Numbered from the stretch's first letter, positions 55,901 through 64,000 are shown. The stretch is DNA of 64,000 nt from Lineus longissimus (GCF_910592395.1 NC_088313.1:8246501-8310500); one strand, 5' to 3'. Numbers and translations are program-made. Notes: generated by a model not told the origin, from the sequence alone.

Positions 55901-56524
55901 TTCTATGGCCGATCCAAATTGTTGGGATCGGTGAACATTCGCAAGTGAATCCCAATTCCTTATTATGCTAGGTGTCGATCTACTGCTTGACGACTTTTCT
56001 CTTCTTTCTGCGAAAAACTGTTCAGCTGCATTCTGAGAAGCAGCAAATTCTTCTTCTATCTTCTCCATTTCAGCTGTGACTTTATCAAAGTCTTCGAATC
56101 TATTTTGAGACGCATACAAATCAGCCAGTGAACTCATATTGCCCATAGCTCTTTCCTGTGCTTCATCAACTTTTCTAGTTGCTGCCTGTATAAACTGACT
56201 ATCTGCAAACAATGTGTCACTATCTGAAATCAACTCTGTCAACTGCCGCCTGGCCCTGGTATTAGCAGACTTCAACCCTGCCTTCTCTTTTCTCAAGTTC
56301 TTTTCGTACCATCCGGAGGGACGTAACCTCTGTTGGGAGCTCTCAGCAGGCTGAGCGTGGCTCCGAGCTGCATCATCCTCAGTACCACTACCAGCACACA
56401 TACTACTACTAGCAGGGGGAAAAAGGTTCGAATCGATTGGGCTTTTTATCTGGGTCATCGCGGTCTGGTTTTCATCGGGAGTTTCTTCAACACTGTTCAC
56501 AGTTTCTACGCTATTTTCGGCCAT
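49904..56524 (-). CDS. gag-pol: BEL gag-pol polyprotein, intact
   Basis: One frame of 2,206 residues, starting 44 bases after the 5' LTR. Approximate order: charged N-terminus; short tandem repeats at 258-345; a BEL-type capsid-associated region at 545-700 (VSIPVFSGDLKSYESWKAAF, KDRLDRKYGGYRRQVALHFE); Cys/His region at 810-845 (CYRCLANSNHRGVDC, CGIEGCKETHNRLLH); aspartic protease near 915 (INVLLDDGSTTTYI); RT with GDIQQMYLQQEVEAKDRPFQ and the catalytic TFMDDSMDS; RNase H (AFSDASQDAYGAVLYER); an integrase with HHCC (FHHEQANHAAG, CYECRRRK) and a core with SVDFGGPY, YSDNGTNFVSGERE and an E-bearing helix; and a tail with LTPNHLLHGQ. No lesion was found. Confidence 0.95.
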   Translation of the reverse strand: MAENSVETVNSVEETPDENQTAMTQIKSPIDSNLFPPASSSMCAGSGTEDDAARSHAQPAESSQQRLRPSGWYEKNLRKEKAGLKSANTRARRQLTELISDSDTLFADSQFIQAATRKVDEAQERAMGNMSSLADLYASQNRFEDFDKVTAEMEKIEEEFAASQNAAEQFFAERREKSSSSRSTPSIIRNWDSLANVHRSQQFGSAIEMIEEHEESSRGLPEPEDRSKDVTTTEADRTPDKPDGRTLDDVGVQQPAVVIDHGEIAMGEITIGDKGPGEIAMGENNPRGGNGAASVEDKGPGEIAMGENKPRGGNAAAQVEDKGPGEIAMGVPAMDDSKPRGGNGSTLIGDQGRSDVATGTTAPPQQKKVGPAVTVVKQKQTTDEEARHRNRQVEGPKKVQFYSPAAPIDNRQVKPTCPPEPIQNHPVAQNRLVAPTGNANVELSHSTQGAVPAVNCSQPSKDKSPLRFQGKQIDSIPAYSPNSYGANSQPSRMPNTIKADWSQPYNTIQHYGTGGQEPRYQQFTQDNNIGQPSMLEKDMWRQLKRVSIPVFSGDLKSYESWKAAFVACIDMAPATAEFKLLHLREHLRGEALKVIENLGHTATAYQAAKDRLDRKYGGYRRQVALHFEEIHNFRPIRPGKLKEDVEKFADLLDLTVINLKESGLYSDLDSRLLYSVLMKKMTEKMVAEYHRWLDDYQYKESIEVLHAWIIKEAQVRIVAHEADRGFADGTGDDRKNGQSTDDDRRHRSDDNYKKKKSFFTSGSAGAAKPEFKRDCPLSSCQEQHGIWSCDKFKGLEIDKRWDMAKELKLCYRCLANSNHRGVDCKRSRVCGIEGCKETHNRLLHRSPLPKESLSATKGENKKEKRPAASGEKPRSQNYGNLTTTSDDKEESEYIALRTVPVIVKNGRKRLKINVLLDDGSTTTYINTEVAEELGLKGEVMKTTVSVLNGMVESFETTPVEVGLESLDKRIDMMITARTTDNVTGDMKAIDWRDYADKFEHLKDIAFPKHGKRETIDMLIGVDYPELHFSLKEVAGKDGGPIARKTRLGWTCVGCPQKEMKKERNFFVNRKNTVLEEINATMKQFWEIDSSGAKTENHGSSHMSLEDKAVCTVIQKEMVYKDNRYEVPLPWREGRPELPDNSQMAVQRLASTERRLLREPEVAKAYTATIKQYLEKNYVRKVPPAEEQPPSKWYLPHFPVVRPDKSTTKTRIVFDASAKFEGVSLNDTLHEGPKLQKDLVDVLLRFRKEPVALVGDIQQMYLQQEVEAKDRPFQRFLWRDLDTTRAPEEYEFNRVVFGINSSPFLAQFVAQEHAKRHRSIFPLASDTILKSTFMDDSMDSVLNDTEGVKLYHELDELWHKAGMYCRKWLSNSLTVLAEIPEEDRAAEISLDEGELPSTKTLGVLWQAKEDQFSFTATPVEDNFTLTKRTFLQKLAKVFDPMGFISPYIIRGKILMQEIWTTGVGWDDRNLGCLEQKAQCWFDDLRDLGLIKIPRCLRLDSTEKLLSIEVHAFSDASQDAYGAVLYERTTYEGGLIISHFIVSKTRVAPLAETSIPRLELMGATRALHLTMSVIAALLLPMQDVTFWSDSANVLWWIRGRSRQFKPFVAHRIGEIQTQTYPDQWKHVPTKMNPADILTRGAKVKELSDNTLWWNGPEFLLKDHSKWPEQNFGEDKSPSSERKKSSNGVFVTLQKEPQPQDKEKNKQDVDEGVAQDWRLNPERYSSWVRLTRVSAWVHRFVENCQQPVGQRRHGELDAEEIHDAEHQFIRPAQLETFPAEYKALQKNKALPVASRIQGLRPMIDQDGILRSNGRLEKAEFLAYDVRYPVILPRKSWVTTLIIRFHHEQANHAAGVNHILASLSAKYWIPAGREAIREFEKSCYECRRRKAKAATQLMAPLPRVRLRLPLRAFARTSVDFGGPYLTKQGRGRIRTKRYLCLFTCLLSRAVHLEMAFSLDTYSFLHCFNRMMNRRGVPLEMYSDNGTNFVSGERELRELVEQFDEDMIERHGAVRGIKWTFNPPLGPHFGGVHEIMIKAAKKATAAILGNADINDEELMTAFSGAEALLNSRPLTYQSADVNDDTPLTPNHLLHGQIVGEFAPAAADNVAYNPRKRWRNVQRLLKHFWGRWMKEWLPMLHPRSKWAQERKDIEVGDIVLVVNPDTNRGKWPLGRVVEVCLGGDGHVRVAKVQIRKHVMTRPITRLCPLECA
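55485..55750 (-). repeat. In-frame tandem repeat in the BEL N-terminus
   Basis: Units built on DKGPGEIAMGENNPRGGN recur three to four times (residues about 258-345), with spacers such as GAASVE and AAAQVE. The nucleotide copies (CCCATGGCAATCTCACCAGG on the plus strand) are closely similar, so the array is young. Confidence 0.9.
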
Positions 56525-56567
56525 CCTTCTAAATGTACTCTACTTAACTACGCTCTGTATACCAATA

Positions 56568-56742
56568 TGTTCTTGAGGATCTCTATTATTTGTGGTTCGT
56601 TGTCGTTAAAGATGGGTATTTTGATGGAAAAATGGGCAAGGCAAAACGTGGTTTCAAATATGATGTTGTTTCTAATTCTACACTTTTCGAACAATTCCAC
56701 AAGGGCCGTAACGGGGCCAAAGACAACAATATCTCCTGAACA
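56568..56742 (-). repeat. 5' LTR of BEL
   Basis: This 175-bp copy is identical by eye to 49356-49530 and is followed by the GCACA target duplication. Confidence 0.97.
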
Positions 56743-56747
56743 GCACA

Positions 56748-57951
56748 TGATTATCTGTTTTTGTTTATTTCTATATTGTTTTGTTTGTCAGGGAGTCGAA
56801 TCCATCACGCACTATACAGAGAAGTGTCGAACAATATTGGTACACTAGACTAGCCCTATATAGGCTATATAGATTGTTTGTTTCAACTGTTCGAAATCAT
56901 TTTTGGCATATATTAGCCACTTTCAGATCACTGGACTTTTTATCAATGTCTGCACCCGCTTCAGGAAAAGCAGTCGCACTCACACAAGTAATTACTCGTA
57001 ATTACCCTAATTACCGGCGGTAGGCCTCTCTTTCTAAATAAAAAAACACAGAAAGACTTTGATTATGCAACAGCCCAAAGCCAATATTTGCCAAGGGAAT
57101 ATTTGCCGAAATTGTGTGGCTTTTGCCTAACCAAAGTTTTTCTGTGAATCACATTAGGCAGATCAATTAATCGCTATAGGGCCTAGGGCCTAGTGCAAAG
57201 TCCCGGTGCAAAGTGGTACATTTCCTTGACGTGACTGTTTTTGCTGGATCAGGCCTAAGAAATCCTGACGACAAAGATGGATGGAGGTCATTTGTTGTGT
57301 ACTGGCCGACCAATCCACTGCCAGTGTAAGCTTTCCCATTGTTACATACATGAAGAGGTTGAGCTCCCAGGGTAAAGTAGTATTCAATGATTCATGTGGT
57401 GGCCGAAAAAGAGGCGATGTACGGTGTATATCGTGTTCCCTTTCCTAAGACATCCACCTGAGCTGGCTAGTTTAACTAAGAGGCGGACATTAGCCAGGTT
57501 AATAGCGAGGTTATACTCTCGTTGTTTAAAAACCAAATTCGATCACTCTGCATGAATATTAATCAGGGTACGTCTTCAAGTGGGCGAATTTAAATCCCCG
57601 ATGAATGCTCGCCTCACAGTTAAACCAGTCAGCACAAGTGGATATCCTAGGAAAGGGAGCACAATACCGTAGATTCACTTTTCTAAGACCAGTTCATTAC
57701 CTTCATAAATTAACATTTTGGAAAAATAGCCACACTCATCACCAGGGAAATAGGTGGTAGGCGTGTCACACAGGCCTTCTAGCCGTCATGACGACTGGTT
57801 GGAGTGGCCAAATGAATAATAAATAGTGGTCAGTTGTTGCATATTTGGCAGTGGTATTAGAAAAGTGAATCTGCGGTATGTACACAATAAATTGTTGTTC
57901 AATGTTACTATAGGGAACGCTTTTGGTGATGTCCAGTCAAACACCATTGTT
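56748..57951. other. Harb-2 internal non-coding stretch
   Basis: It lies between the BEL insertion and the 3' end of the Harb-2 transposase. Nothing further is recognised. Confidence 0.45.
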
Positions 57952-59356
57952 TCAGTTCCAAAAGTTCTCCCTAATCACTCTTGCTCTTGTAGCTGCGCCA
58001 TCAGCATCATCGTCTATGACTGGGTTGTTCACATCAAGGTCAGGGTTGTCACCACTGACGGGGCCTGCGCCGGGGGAACTGGCACACCACGTTCCTCACA
58101 AATATTGTGCAGCACTGCAGTGGCAACAATGATTCTGCAACAACGCTCTGGGCGGAGTTTGAGGACACCACCTGCAAATAGAAAGGGTTTCAAAAATATT
58201 TGTTTGTTTGAGATTAAGGGGGGGGGAGCAGCAAAACATTTTAAGAACTAGAGCTGATTTATCAAAATAAAGAAATCGAAATACTGACACAATGTCGCTT
58301 GCCGTTATGTGTGCAGTTGAGTCTTTTGATTTTGAATGAGCTCATGTTGTTCAGAAATTCTTTCCCTTTTCATTCACCTCAATATTTCAATAAATATTGG
58401 GTGCCCTATCACTTATTTTGATATGTTGTTTATTACATGCGTACTTCGTGATAATTACTATTTCATGGGACGATTCAACGGTAATAAAGGGCATTTTGAT
58501 AATTCAATGTAACCTTACCGTCCTTGTGTAAGCATTGCCATCTCATTTTCCATCTGCTAAATGTACCCTCTATCCTTTGACGCATCCTTCGGTGATGGAC
58601 GTTGTACCTGCGCTCAGCTTCATCCTCAGGGTTCCGCACGGGTGTTAAAACCCAGGGTCGAAGTGGGTATGCGGAGTCCGCAAGAAGATAACCATCTCCG
58701 AGACCATTGGCCATTTGTCGGTTGAGATTGGAGTGGCTCCAAATGAATGCATCATGGGTGGAGCCTGGCCACTGTACTACAATGTTAGTGAATCTTTTGT
58801 CATGTGAGCAGAACCCCTGTACGTTGATGGCGTGATAGTGATGTCTGCATATGTAGGCAGCTTCTTCTTCGGAGGGGCATTTTATTTCGACGAGTGATCC
58901 ATCAAGACATCCTAAAACGTTCGGGATTCTGTGTCGTTCATCATAGAAGCCTTCCTTGATACGATTCTGTGCCACACGGTCCCGAGGAAACGCAATGACT
59001 CGGTGAGATATCCTTTGAAGTGCCGTGGCAACTCGAGTAACAATCCGGGAAACAGAAGGTTGGCTGATCCCACTCACATCGCCAGTTGCCAACTGGAATT
59101 GACCAGTTGCAAAGAATCGCAGGGCTTCGAGGATCTGTTGAGTTGCAGGGATTGCATGTGACCGCCGTGTTGGGTGCTCAACTTGGTCTCGGATCAAGTC
59201 AATGACTTCAACCAGGACGTGCCTCGGCATTCTGTACCTGTCGATCAAATCTACATCGTCGTAGATGTCCAGGGGTTGAGTCCGATCGCGAAAAATGCGT
59301 TGCCGCCTCAATGCTCGCCGATTTTCTTCGGCAAAGAGTACAGACAAGGCCGCCAT
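57952..59356 (-). pseudogene. Harb-2 DDE transposase (two exons, late frameshift)
   Basis: Exon 1 is 59356-58519 (donor GTAAGG, phase 1) and exon 2 is 58171-57952 (acceptor TATTTGCAG). It starts MAALSVLFAEENRRALRRQR. Family text: DRYRMPRHVLVEVIDLI, LRFFATGQFQLATGDVSG, NVLGCLDGSLVEIKCP (Asp), NIVVQWPGSTHDAFIWSHS, YLLADSAYPLRPWVLTP (Asp), RRMRQRIEGTFSRWKMRW (Glu). Exon 2 gives LRPERCCRIIVATAVLHNIC. After PPAQAP the frame runs to an early TGA, while a frame one base away continues DNPDLDVNNPVIDDDADG to a natural-looking stop at 57952, so one base is probably lost in the C-run near 58070. All catalytic residues are upstream of the lesion. Confidence 0.88.
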
Positions 59357-59541
59357 TTAAGCTGTTACGGAGCTTCCGTAGCATTTACGGGTACTCTGTC
59401 GCTCCCGCAAATATTGGCTGGTTTACGGTCGTGATTTGCGGATGCGTAAATTTACGGAAGCTTCGTGAATACCACATAAATCGTTACGGATACCTTACGG
59501 TACCCTTAGTGCTTACGGAAGCTTTGTAAATACGGACCCAG

Positions 59542-59587
59542 CCCTCCTCAAGGCCAACATCACCTTCGTCCTTTCTCTTTCCGACAT
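59542..59587 (-). pseudogene. gag: N-terminal scrap of LTR-D gag
   Basis: From ATG at 59587 it reads MSERERTKVMLALRRA, then meets the CTG target duplication of Harb-2. The rest of gag resumes at 36302. The frame does not join cleanly and needs a one-base change, so an additional indel lies near the junction. Confidence 0.6.
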
Positions 59588-59619
59588 GGTTCTTTCTTCG
59601 ATTGACTTTCAATTATATA

Positions 59620-59637
59620 TTCCCGGCTGAGCCCCCA
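59620..59637 (-). promoter_or_regulatory. Primer-binding site, tRNA-Pro-like (LTR-D)
   Basis: The sense strand reads TGGGGGCTCAGCCGGGA four bases after the 5' LTR. It resembles the complement of tRNA-Pro 3' ends, with a few differences from the common vertebrate form. Confidence 0.55.
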
Positions 59638-59641
59638 AAAT

Positions 59642-59954
59642 TGTTACCGAGGTTCTGTAATGAAACGAAGAGAAAAACGTATTTGCTTGGACGTAAATTG
59701 GGTGCTAAATCTTAATTTATTAGAAACTTGCGGACCATTGATATTTACATATATACAACAAATACAAACATAGATATGCTTTAGCATAAATATCTAGCAA
59801 CATGACAGGGCTTTAACCTCTGGAAATGCCGTCTATGAATCTATGAGTTACAGTAAATCAAGATTATATATGTCTATACATATATAATGGAACTCAGAAT
59901 AAACCAGCAGAACTGGTAGGCCTAAAGCCTGATATAAAGTTTACAAACACATGG
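59642..59954 (-). repeat. 5' LTR of LTR-D, truncated
   Basis: It matches 33726-34040 closely, including one 81-bp unit, then stops abruptly at CACATGG. The outer two thirds of the LTR are missing. Confidence 0.9.
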
Positions 59955-59985
59955 GGCCGAAATTACGAAAGGTGTTTATCTCTTA

Positions 59986-60599
59986 GGCCGACTTCGATTG
60001 CTTACTCGAGTTCTCCCCGAGTGACTCGGGGAGAATCGAACATAGAATTTTGCTCGGGTGACTACCCGAGTGACGTCACTTAGTTCCTCGAGGACTACCC
60101 TGGACCGCACAGGAGTGGGTTTTGAATTACCCGCAGAACACGTGATTAATCATGGCTGCCAGCAACTTGTAAGCACGTTTTCTGATGAAAAAAAACCCTG
60201 TTTTTGGCCGTATTTCTTCTGTTCGTTACCAAATATCCCTAAATGAAGTAGAACTAGAACAATAGTTATCGGATTGCTAGCTGACATCGGTTGTAATGCG
60301 TTCTCAGACACTGAAAGGGCCTAAACAACGCATGCATAATGTCAGAGCAGCAGCGATCATGAACGATGTTTTGCCAAGGAATTGACCGTCTGAGGGCTGG
60401 AGTAACTCGTCAAATTGGAAAAAACTTATCACAAACTCACGATTTAAGTTCGGCGCCGCCATGATTATTCGCTACTCCATTCTCGCGGGCCGTTCGATTG
60501 TTCCCCTCACTCGACATGCGCAGAGCACGCATTACCTCATCGGTGACGTCACGCTCGGGCACTCGCACTCTACCCTAGAGTAAGCAATCGAAGTCGGCC
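59986..60599. mobile_element. Harbinger-type MITE
   Basis: The element is 614 bp with inverted ends beginning GGCCGACTTCGATTGCTTAC (22 bp perfect) and a TTA target duplication (59983-59985 and 60600-60602). TTA fits the TWA preference of PIF/Harbinger. No transposase is encoded. The interior has a CTCGGGGAGAACTCGAG-like palindrome near 60003-60035. Confidence 0.9.
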
Positions 60600-60674
60600 T
60601 TAGACGCGTGTAACTTGCCTAATCAGGTGATCATCGCGCGTTCAAAGTTAGTCATCGATTTTCGAAGGGTGTTT

Positions 60675-61210
60675 TTAGCTCAGCTGACGTAGTCAGCAGA
60701 GCTTGTAAAATGGTTCGATGTCAGCGAGTCAGGCAGTCAGTCAGTCAGTCAGTCCATCTGTAAACAATTGTGCGTCGTTTTTCCAACGCAGCATGCACAT
60801 ATCTCATTTTTGACAAAACGATGTATAATGGTGGTATCTATGTATATAAGAGAAGTCGGGACAAAATTCCATCGATTTTCGGGACTTTGATACGATTTTT
60901 GTGAAGATCTTTATGAAGTCAATACATCAAGAAAATGGCGGTGACCTTTTTATTTCTACCGGGGCGATGATTTTGTAAGTGACAAATTTTCTTTTTTAAG
61001 CCTTTACGGAAATGTATTTTGGTACGAAACTTCACACGTTTATAGAAAAGATCAACGAGAATGTGTTCAAATGCCCTCATAACGATGAGTTCAACGGAAT
61101 TTGGTCAAAACAACCTTCGAATGGAGTCAACTTTCTTTGCGAAATTGAAGCGACGACCTCATTATTTATCGTAATTTATGCAGATCCGAGTCCAGCTGAT
61201 GGGTGATGTT
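60675..61210 (+). repeat. Hairpin-headed interspersed repeat, copy at the right
   Basis: The head is AGCTCAGCTGAC, GTA, GTCAGCAGAGCT, an imperfect palindrome, followed by a CAGT microsatellite (about 60728-60752) and CCATCTGTAAACAATTG. The end is not sharply defined. Confidence 0.55.
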
Positions 61211-62640
61211 CTGATTTGTGTTCAAACTATTGGAAACTTCGGAAATTAGTTCTATTAGTTCTGCTATTCTGCAGGAGTATATTATAGCCATTGATGTTGA
61301 CAGCTAAAAGCACGAAAACTTTGTTATAACTCCAGCCGCGCTCCTCCCTCTGGGAGCTGGAGTCAGTATTGTTTTCGCTCAGGTTTCTCGTCCAATCACG
61401 TGACCTCTCCAACACTCGATAATGCACTCTTTTCGTCCACGTTTTAGGCCAATCTTCGGCATGAACATGAAATCTAATAAGCGCAGTACTTAAATCAGAT
61501 GTTTCTCTCGCCTTGAAAACATTCCTGGGTAAAATCCATTGAGATTAGCCGAGTTAATCTACTTTTTCCGTGCCTTAAATCTCTTCCGCTGAATTCTATA
61601 AATAGAAACTATTAACATCGCGGCAGTGTGGTTCCCATTGTGCGCCCTCCCACTTCACACCATGTCAGGAAGTTTTACGGAGAGGGAGGGCGTGCGGTAA
61701 GAAGAATGGCTAAAATGACGTCACGTTTTCCTGGCAATGCCTCAAGCTTTAATTCAGACAACACGTTAGAACTATAAAAACGAATATGTTAATTTGCAAA
61801 ATTAAAAGCAGATTTCACCACTAACCAGTCAAATCGGAATACGACGGCGCAAAATGTTCTCGCTTTCCTCCTGCTAAAAAAACCTTGTTCCCACACTCCT
61901 ATTTTAATTTATGCCAAGGAATATGATATGATCTGTTTTCACTTCTTTGTAATTAAATGGTATTCATATAATGAGATCAATAGTAGTGTCCGTGTCAGAT
62001 CCCATCGACCGTTCAATTAGTCTTATCTCCCTGGCCCAGGTGCCTCACACGGACCTTCAGGTTCCCATACTCAAGACCAACTCTTATGATATCGCCCTCA
62101 AAACAACCCTGGAGTCATGAATTCACAAGTGCTCCTGTGAAATCTCAGTTCTAGTTATCAAACTTTATCGAGTGTTATCGAATCGAATTGATGTGTCGAT
62201 CGGCGGGGCGGATTGATATGTGGTTAGGTTGTGCGTCCAAGGCGATCATGATCATGAAGATGCGTGTTGTGTTATCATAACCAGAAAATAAGTTGAAGTT
62301 ATTATTAGTGATTCTTACATGAGTAAAAAGTAGACGTTTTAAGCAACACAATAATGTTACTCCTGGAACACACACGGGGTTGAACACAAAACTTACCAAC
62401 ACTTGTATGCGACTTATACGCTTTTAATGTAACTATTATCTCTGACAATTGCAATTAGACCGCCGGTCTTGACACGGGTCACAAAAACAATATCACACAC
62501 CCAACTCGCGACCGCTACTACGCCCAAGTACCACCCTTAAAGGGCCACTATACAGAATCCTGCGGCGTGCGCTCACCACACTACCATAAAAAAACTGTCA
62601 ATTCTCCTTACCACTCACAGAAGCCAAGCCATTGCTGTTA
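61211..62640. other. Non-coding stretch
   Basis: No gene is supported. A short inverted pair, GCGCCCTCCC near 61641 and GGGAGGGCGTGC near 61684, brackets about 35 bases. Confidence 0.4.
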
Positions 62641-62645
62641 AGACG

Positions 62646-62663
62646 TTATATATATATATATAT
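62646..62663. repeat. TA microsatellite
   Basis: About nine TA units. Confidence 0.9.
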
Positions 62664-62787
62664 GTATGCGTATGTTTATTCGTACATCAAAAGAGTACAC
62701 TTCTTAACCTAGTGCATAATGGTGCAGTGCATTTACATGTATAGTGCGTGCATTAATTAGACGTATTACAATAATGACAAGTGGAAA

Positions 62788-63383
62788 TTAATTAACACAC
62801 ACATGAAAAATGATGTCGCCAATCTCATTCATCGTCAAATTACCTAACCCATTCTCTCTAATACCTAGCAACTCCTTAATTTGGGCTGCCACCAGTCTCA
62901 AGTCCATACTACAATTCCGAGTACTTCTTTGTACAATATCCTTAGTCATTTGGGTTAAACTTGGGAGCTCAAATCGGTCCCACCTATACTTGTTCACAGT
63001 AAAATTGAAGCTTTTCCCAATTGCTGAACGACTACCGTTTATAATAATGTCTTGCACAACTTAACATAAATGTTCTTAGATTTAAAGATGCTAACAAAAT
63101 ATTTCACAAATCGTTTTTCTACTTGAAACTCTATAGACAAATCGTCTAATATTGGTGGAAGAAGGGCACAATCAATTACCTGCACTCCCTGTGGGGTGAA
63201 TAACATTACCTTTTGAACAGCTGGCTGTAGGGGGATGATTGGAACAGCCGGTATACCTGCTGACCTGCTGAACCCAGGCAGTAATGTTATTTTCAATCCA
63301 CGATTGCAGGTCACCTGATTTTCGAGATTTCGCGGGAAATGAAATTGTAAACAAACGCATGTTTGCAGTTCAAATGTAAACAA
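62788..63383 (-). pseudogene. Unrecognised ORF pair, frameshifted
   Basis: Two overlapping minus-strand frames (63383-63039 and 63057-62788) appear to continue one another: VEKRFVKYFVSIFKSKNIYV, then after a one-base shift DIIINGSRSAIGKSFNFTV, LPSLTQMTKDIVQRSTRNCS and ELLGIRENGLGNL, ending at TAA. The continuous hydrophilic/helical character suggests former coding sequence. I do not recognise the family and assign no function. Exon structure upstream of about 63200 is unclear. Chance ORFs are an alternative. Confidence 0.35.
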
Positions 63384-64000
63384 AAATGTATTTTTGGTAC
63401 TTTTGGTGGCTGGACTTGGGTTTTCCCGCAGTTAGGAGCTGGGGTCAAATTGGTGGTCTATTGTGCTGTTTTAGTCAGAAGTAGCCCTTGATTATGAAGG
63501 GATTTTCAAATTAAGGTGACCATGGTCTTTTTATGTGCTCAGCTCACCACAGCTTTCAATACTTGATGTATTTAAAGAGGCGAGCGGAACCCGACATGGC
63601 CTTACCAAGGAGCTGCTCACGGTGCTGAACTTCTAGCTTGCCTGTCGACTAAGTGCCTTTTTGGCCGAGACATTGCTACATGTAGGAGGAGCACACATTT
63701 TAAATTAATGGTAGTGATAGTACAGTTGGTTCGAGCCATTTGGAAGCCGACATGTGAAGGCCGACATGTGGCCTATCTGGGTTCTCCTTCTTCTCCGTAT
63801 AAAAAGGGGCATATTGCTGACTAAGGAACAAGGCATATTGACATTGCCTCATCATCTCTATGGGACCAATTGATATACTTTTATATGCACGCATACATCA
63901 TGCCATTTCAGGGTCCGAGTCTGTGGACAATTGGTTTGATTAATTTGTCTCTTCGATAATGCTCCTTTATTGCATTAGATTTTCATCGCAATTCAATCTA
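63384..64000. other. Non-coding stretch at the right edge
   Basis: Nothing is recognised. Confidence 0.4.

Larger units (their letters stand above)
49356..56742 (-). mobile_element. BEL/Pao LTR retrotransposon, complete and apparently intact
   Basis: The element is 7,387 bp with two 175-bp LTRs (49356-49530 and 56568-56742) that I read as identical. It has a 5-bp target duplication GCACA (49351-49355 and 56743-56747), a purine tract GAGAAAGGGGAGGA before the 3' LTR and one uninterrupted 2,206-codon polyprotein. It is inserted in Harb-2. A primer-site candidate, TGGTATACAGAGCG, begins three bases after the 5' LTR, tRNA unknown. Identity of the LTRs with an intact ORF points to very recent transposition. 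Confidence 0.96.
36306..59538. mobile_element. PIF/Harbinger DNA transposon Harb-2, carrying nested insertions
   Basis: The ends are inverted repeats GGTCCGTATTCACAAAGCTT (left) and, reversed, GGTCCGTATTTACAAAGCTT (right). The target duplication is CAG (36303-36305 and 59539-59541), of the CWG type reported for Harbingers. Subterminal sequence on both sides is crowded with CCGTA/TACGG words. The element's own genes are a Myb/SANT-like gene (47546-49058, plus) and a DDE transposase (59356-57952, minus), converging. LTR-C and BEL are inserted in it. Without them it would be about 5 kb. Confidence 0.92.
33726..59954 (-). mobile_element. LTR retrotransposon LTR-D, gag-only remnant holding a nest of insertions
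   Basis: The 3' LTR is 33726-34640 and a truncated 5' LTR is 59642-59954, in minus orientation. Between them lie a polypurine tract, gag (36302-35102 and an N-terminal scrap at 59587-59542) and a tRNA-Pro-like primer site. Pol is absent: only about 460 bases separate gag from the purine tract. Harb-2 interrupts the gag and itself contains LTR-C, Harb-1 and BEL. Removing Harb-2 leaves roughly 3 kb. The missing outer part of the 5' LTR hides any target duplication. Confidence 0.85.

Overview
This window looks like nuclear DNA from an animal, probably a marine invertebrate. The evidence is spliceosomal introns, Ty3/gypsy, BEL/Pao, DIRS-type and PIF/Harbinger elements, and hairpin-headed repeats starting AGCTCA. 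Frequent TAGGCCTA-like words hint at an echinoderm or another invertebrate deuterostome, but that is weak evidence. I see no ordinary single-copy host gene, no rRNA and no convincing functional tRNA. Nearly everything recognisable is a transposable element or a probable transposon-derived gene. Names such as Gyp-A, LTR-B and Harb-1 are local labels.

Positions 1-20,000: a truncated gypsy integrase (1-796) and a frameshifted Cys-rich fragment (1565-1862) lead into a minus-strand gene cluster. Its first part (19737 to 14706) encodes four C2H2 zinc fingers followed by a region with an apparent D-D-E layout, which I compare tentatively with CACTA/CMC transposases. It is broken by two frameshifts, a stop codon and LTR-B (16359-18590), which sits in the coding sequence with a 4-bp target duplication. 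Directly downstream on the same strand lies a three-exon SAM-type gene (14436-14211, 4234-3733, 3128-2603). Its first intron holds the 9.6-kb gypsy element Gyp-A (4346-13959). The two genes may be two products of one transposon family.

Positions 20,000-33,700: hairpin-headed interspersed repeats carry repeated CTCF-like and nuclear-receptor-like motifs. They are followed by a DIRS-type tyrosine-recombinase retroelement (25403-31776, minus strand) whose gag reads cleanly through three exons. Next is a gag-protease remnant of another gypsy element, split by a possible MITE.

Positions 33,700-60,600: a nested stack. LTR-D (33726-59954) lacks pol. Its gag is interrupted by Harb-2 (36306-59538). 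Harb-2 contains LTR-C (36549-47358) and an intact BEL element (49356-56742) with identical LTRs. LTR-C in turn has Harb-1 (43006-47272) in its 5' LTR. Both Harbingers have the usual convergent pair, a DDE transposase and a Myb/SANT-like protein. A Harbinger-type MITE with TTA duplications lies just outside the truncated 5' LTR of LTR-D. The last 3.4 kb holds another hairpin-headed repeat and one unrecognised broken ORF.

Genes work together only within elements: gag with pol in the retroelements, transposase with the Myb-like partner in the Harbingers, and possibly the zinc-finger/DDE-like protein with the SAM-type protein.
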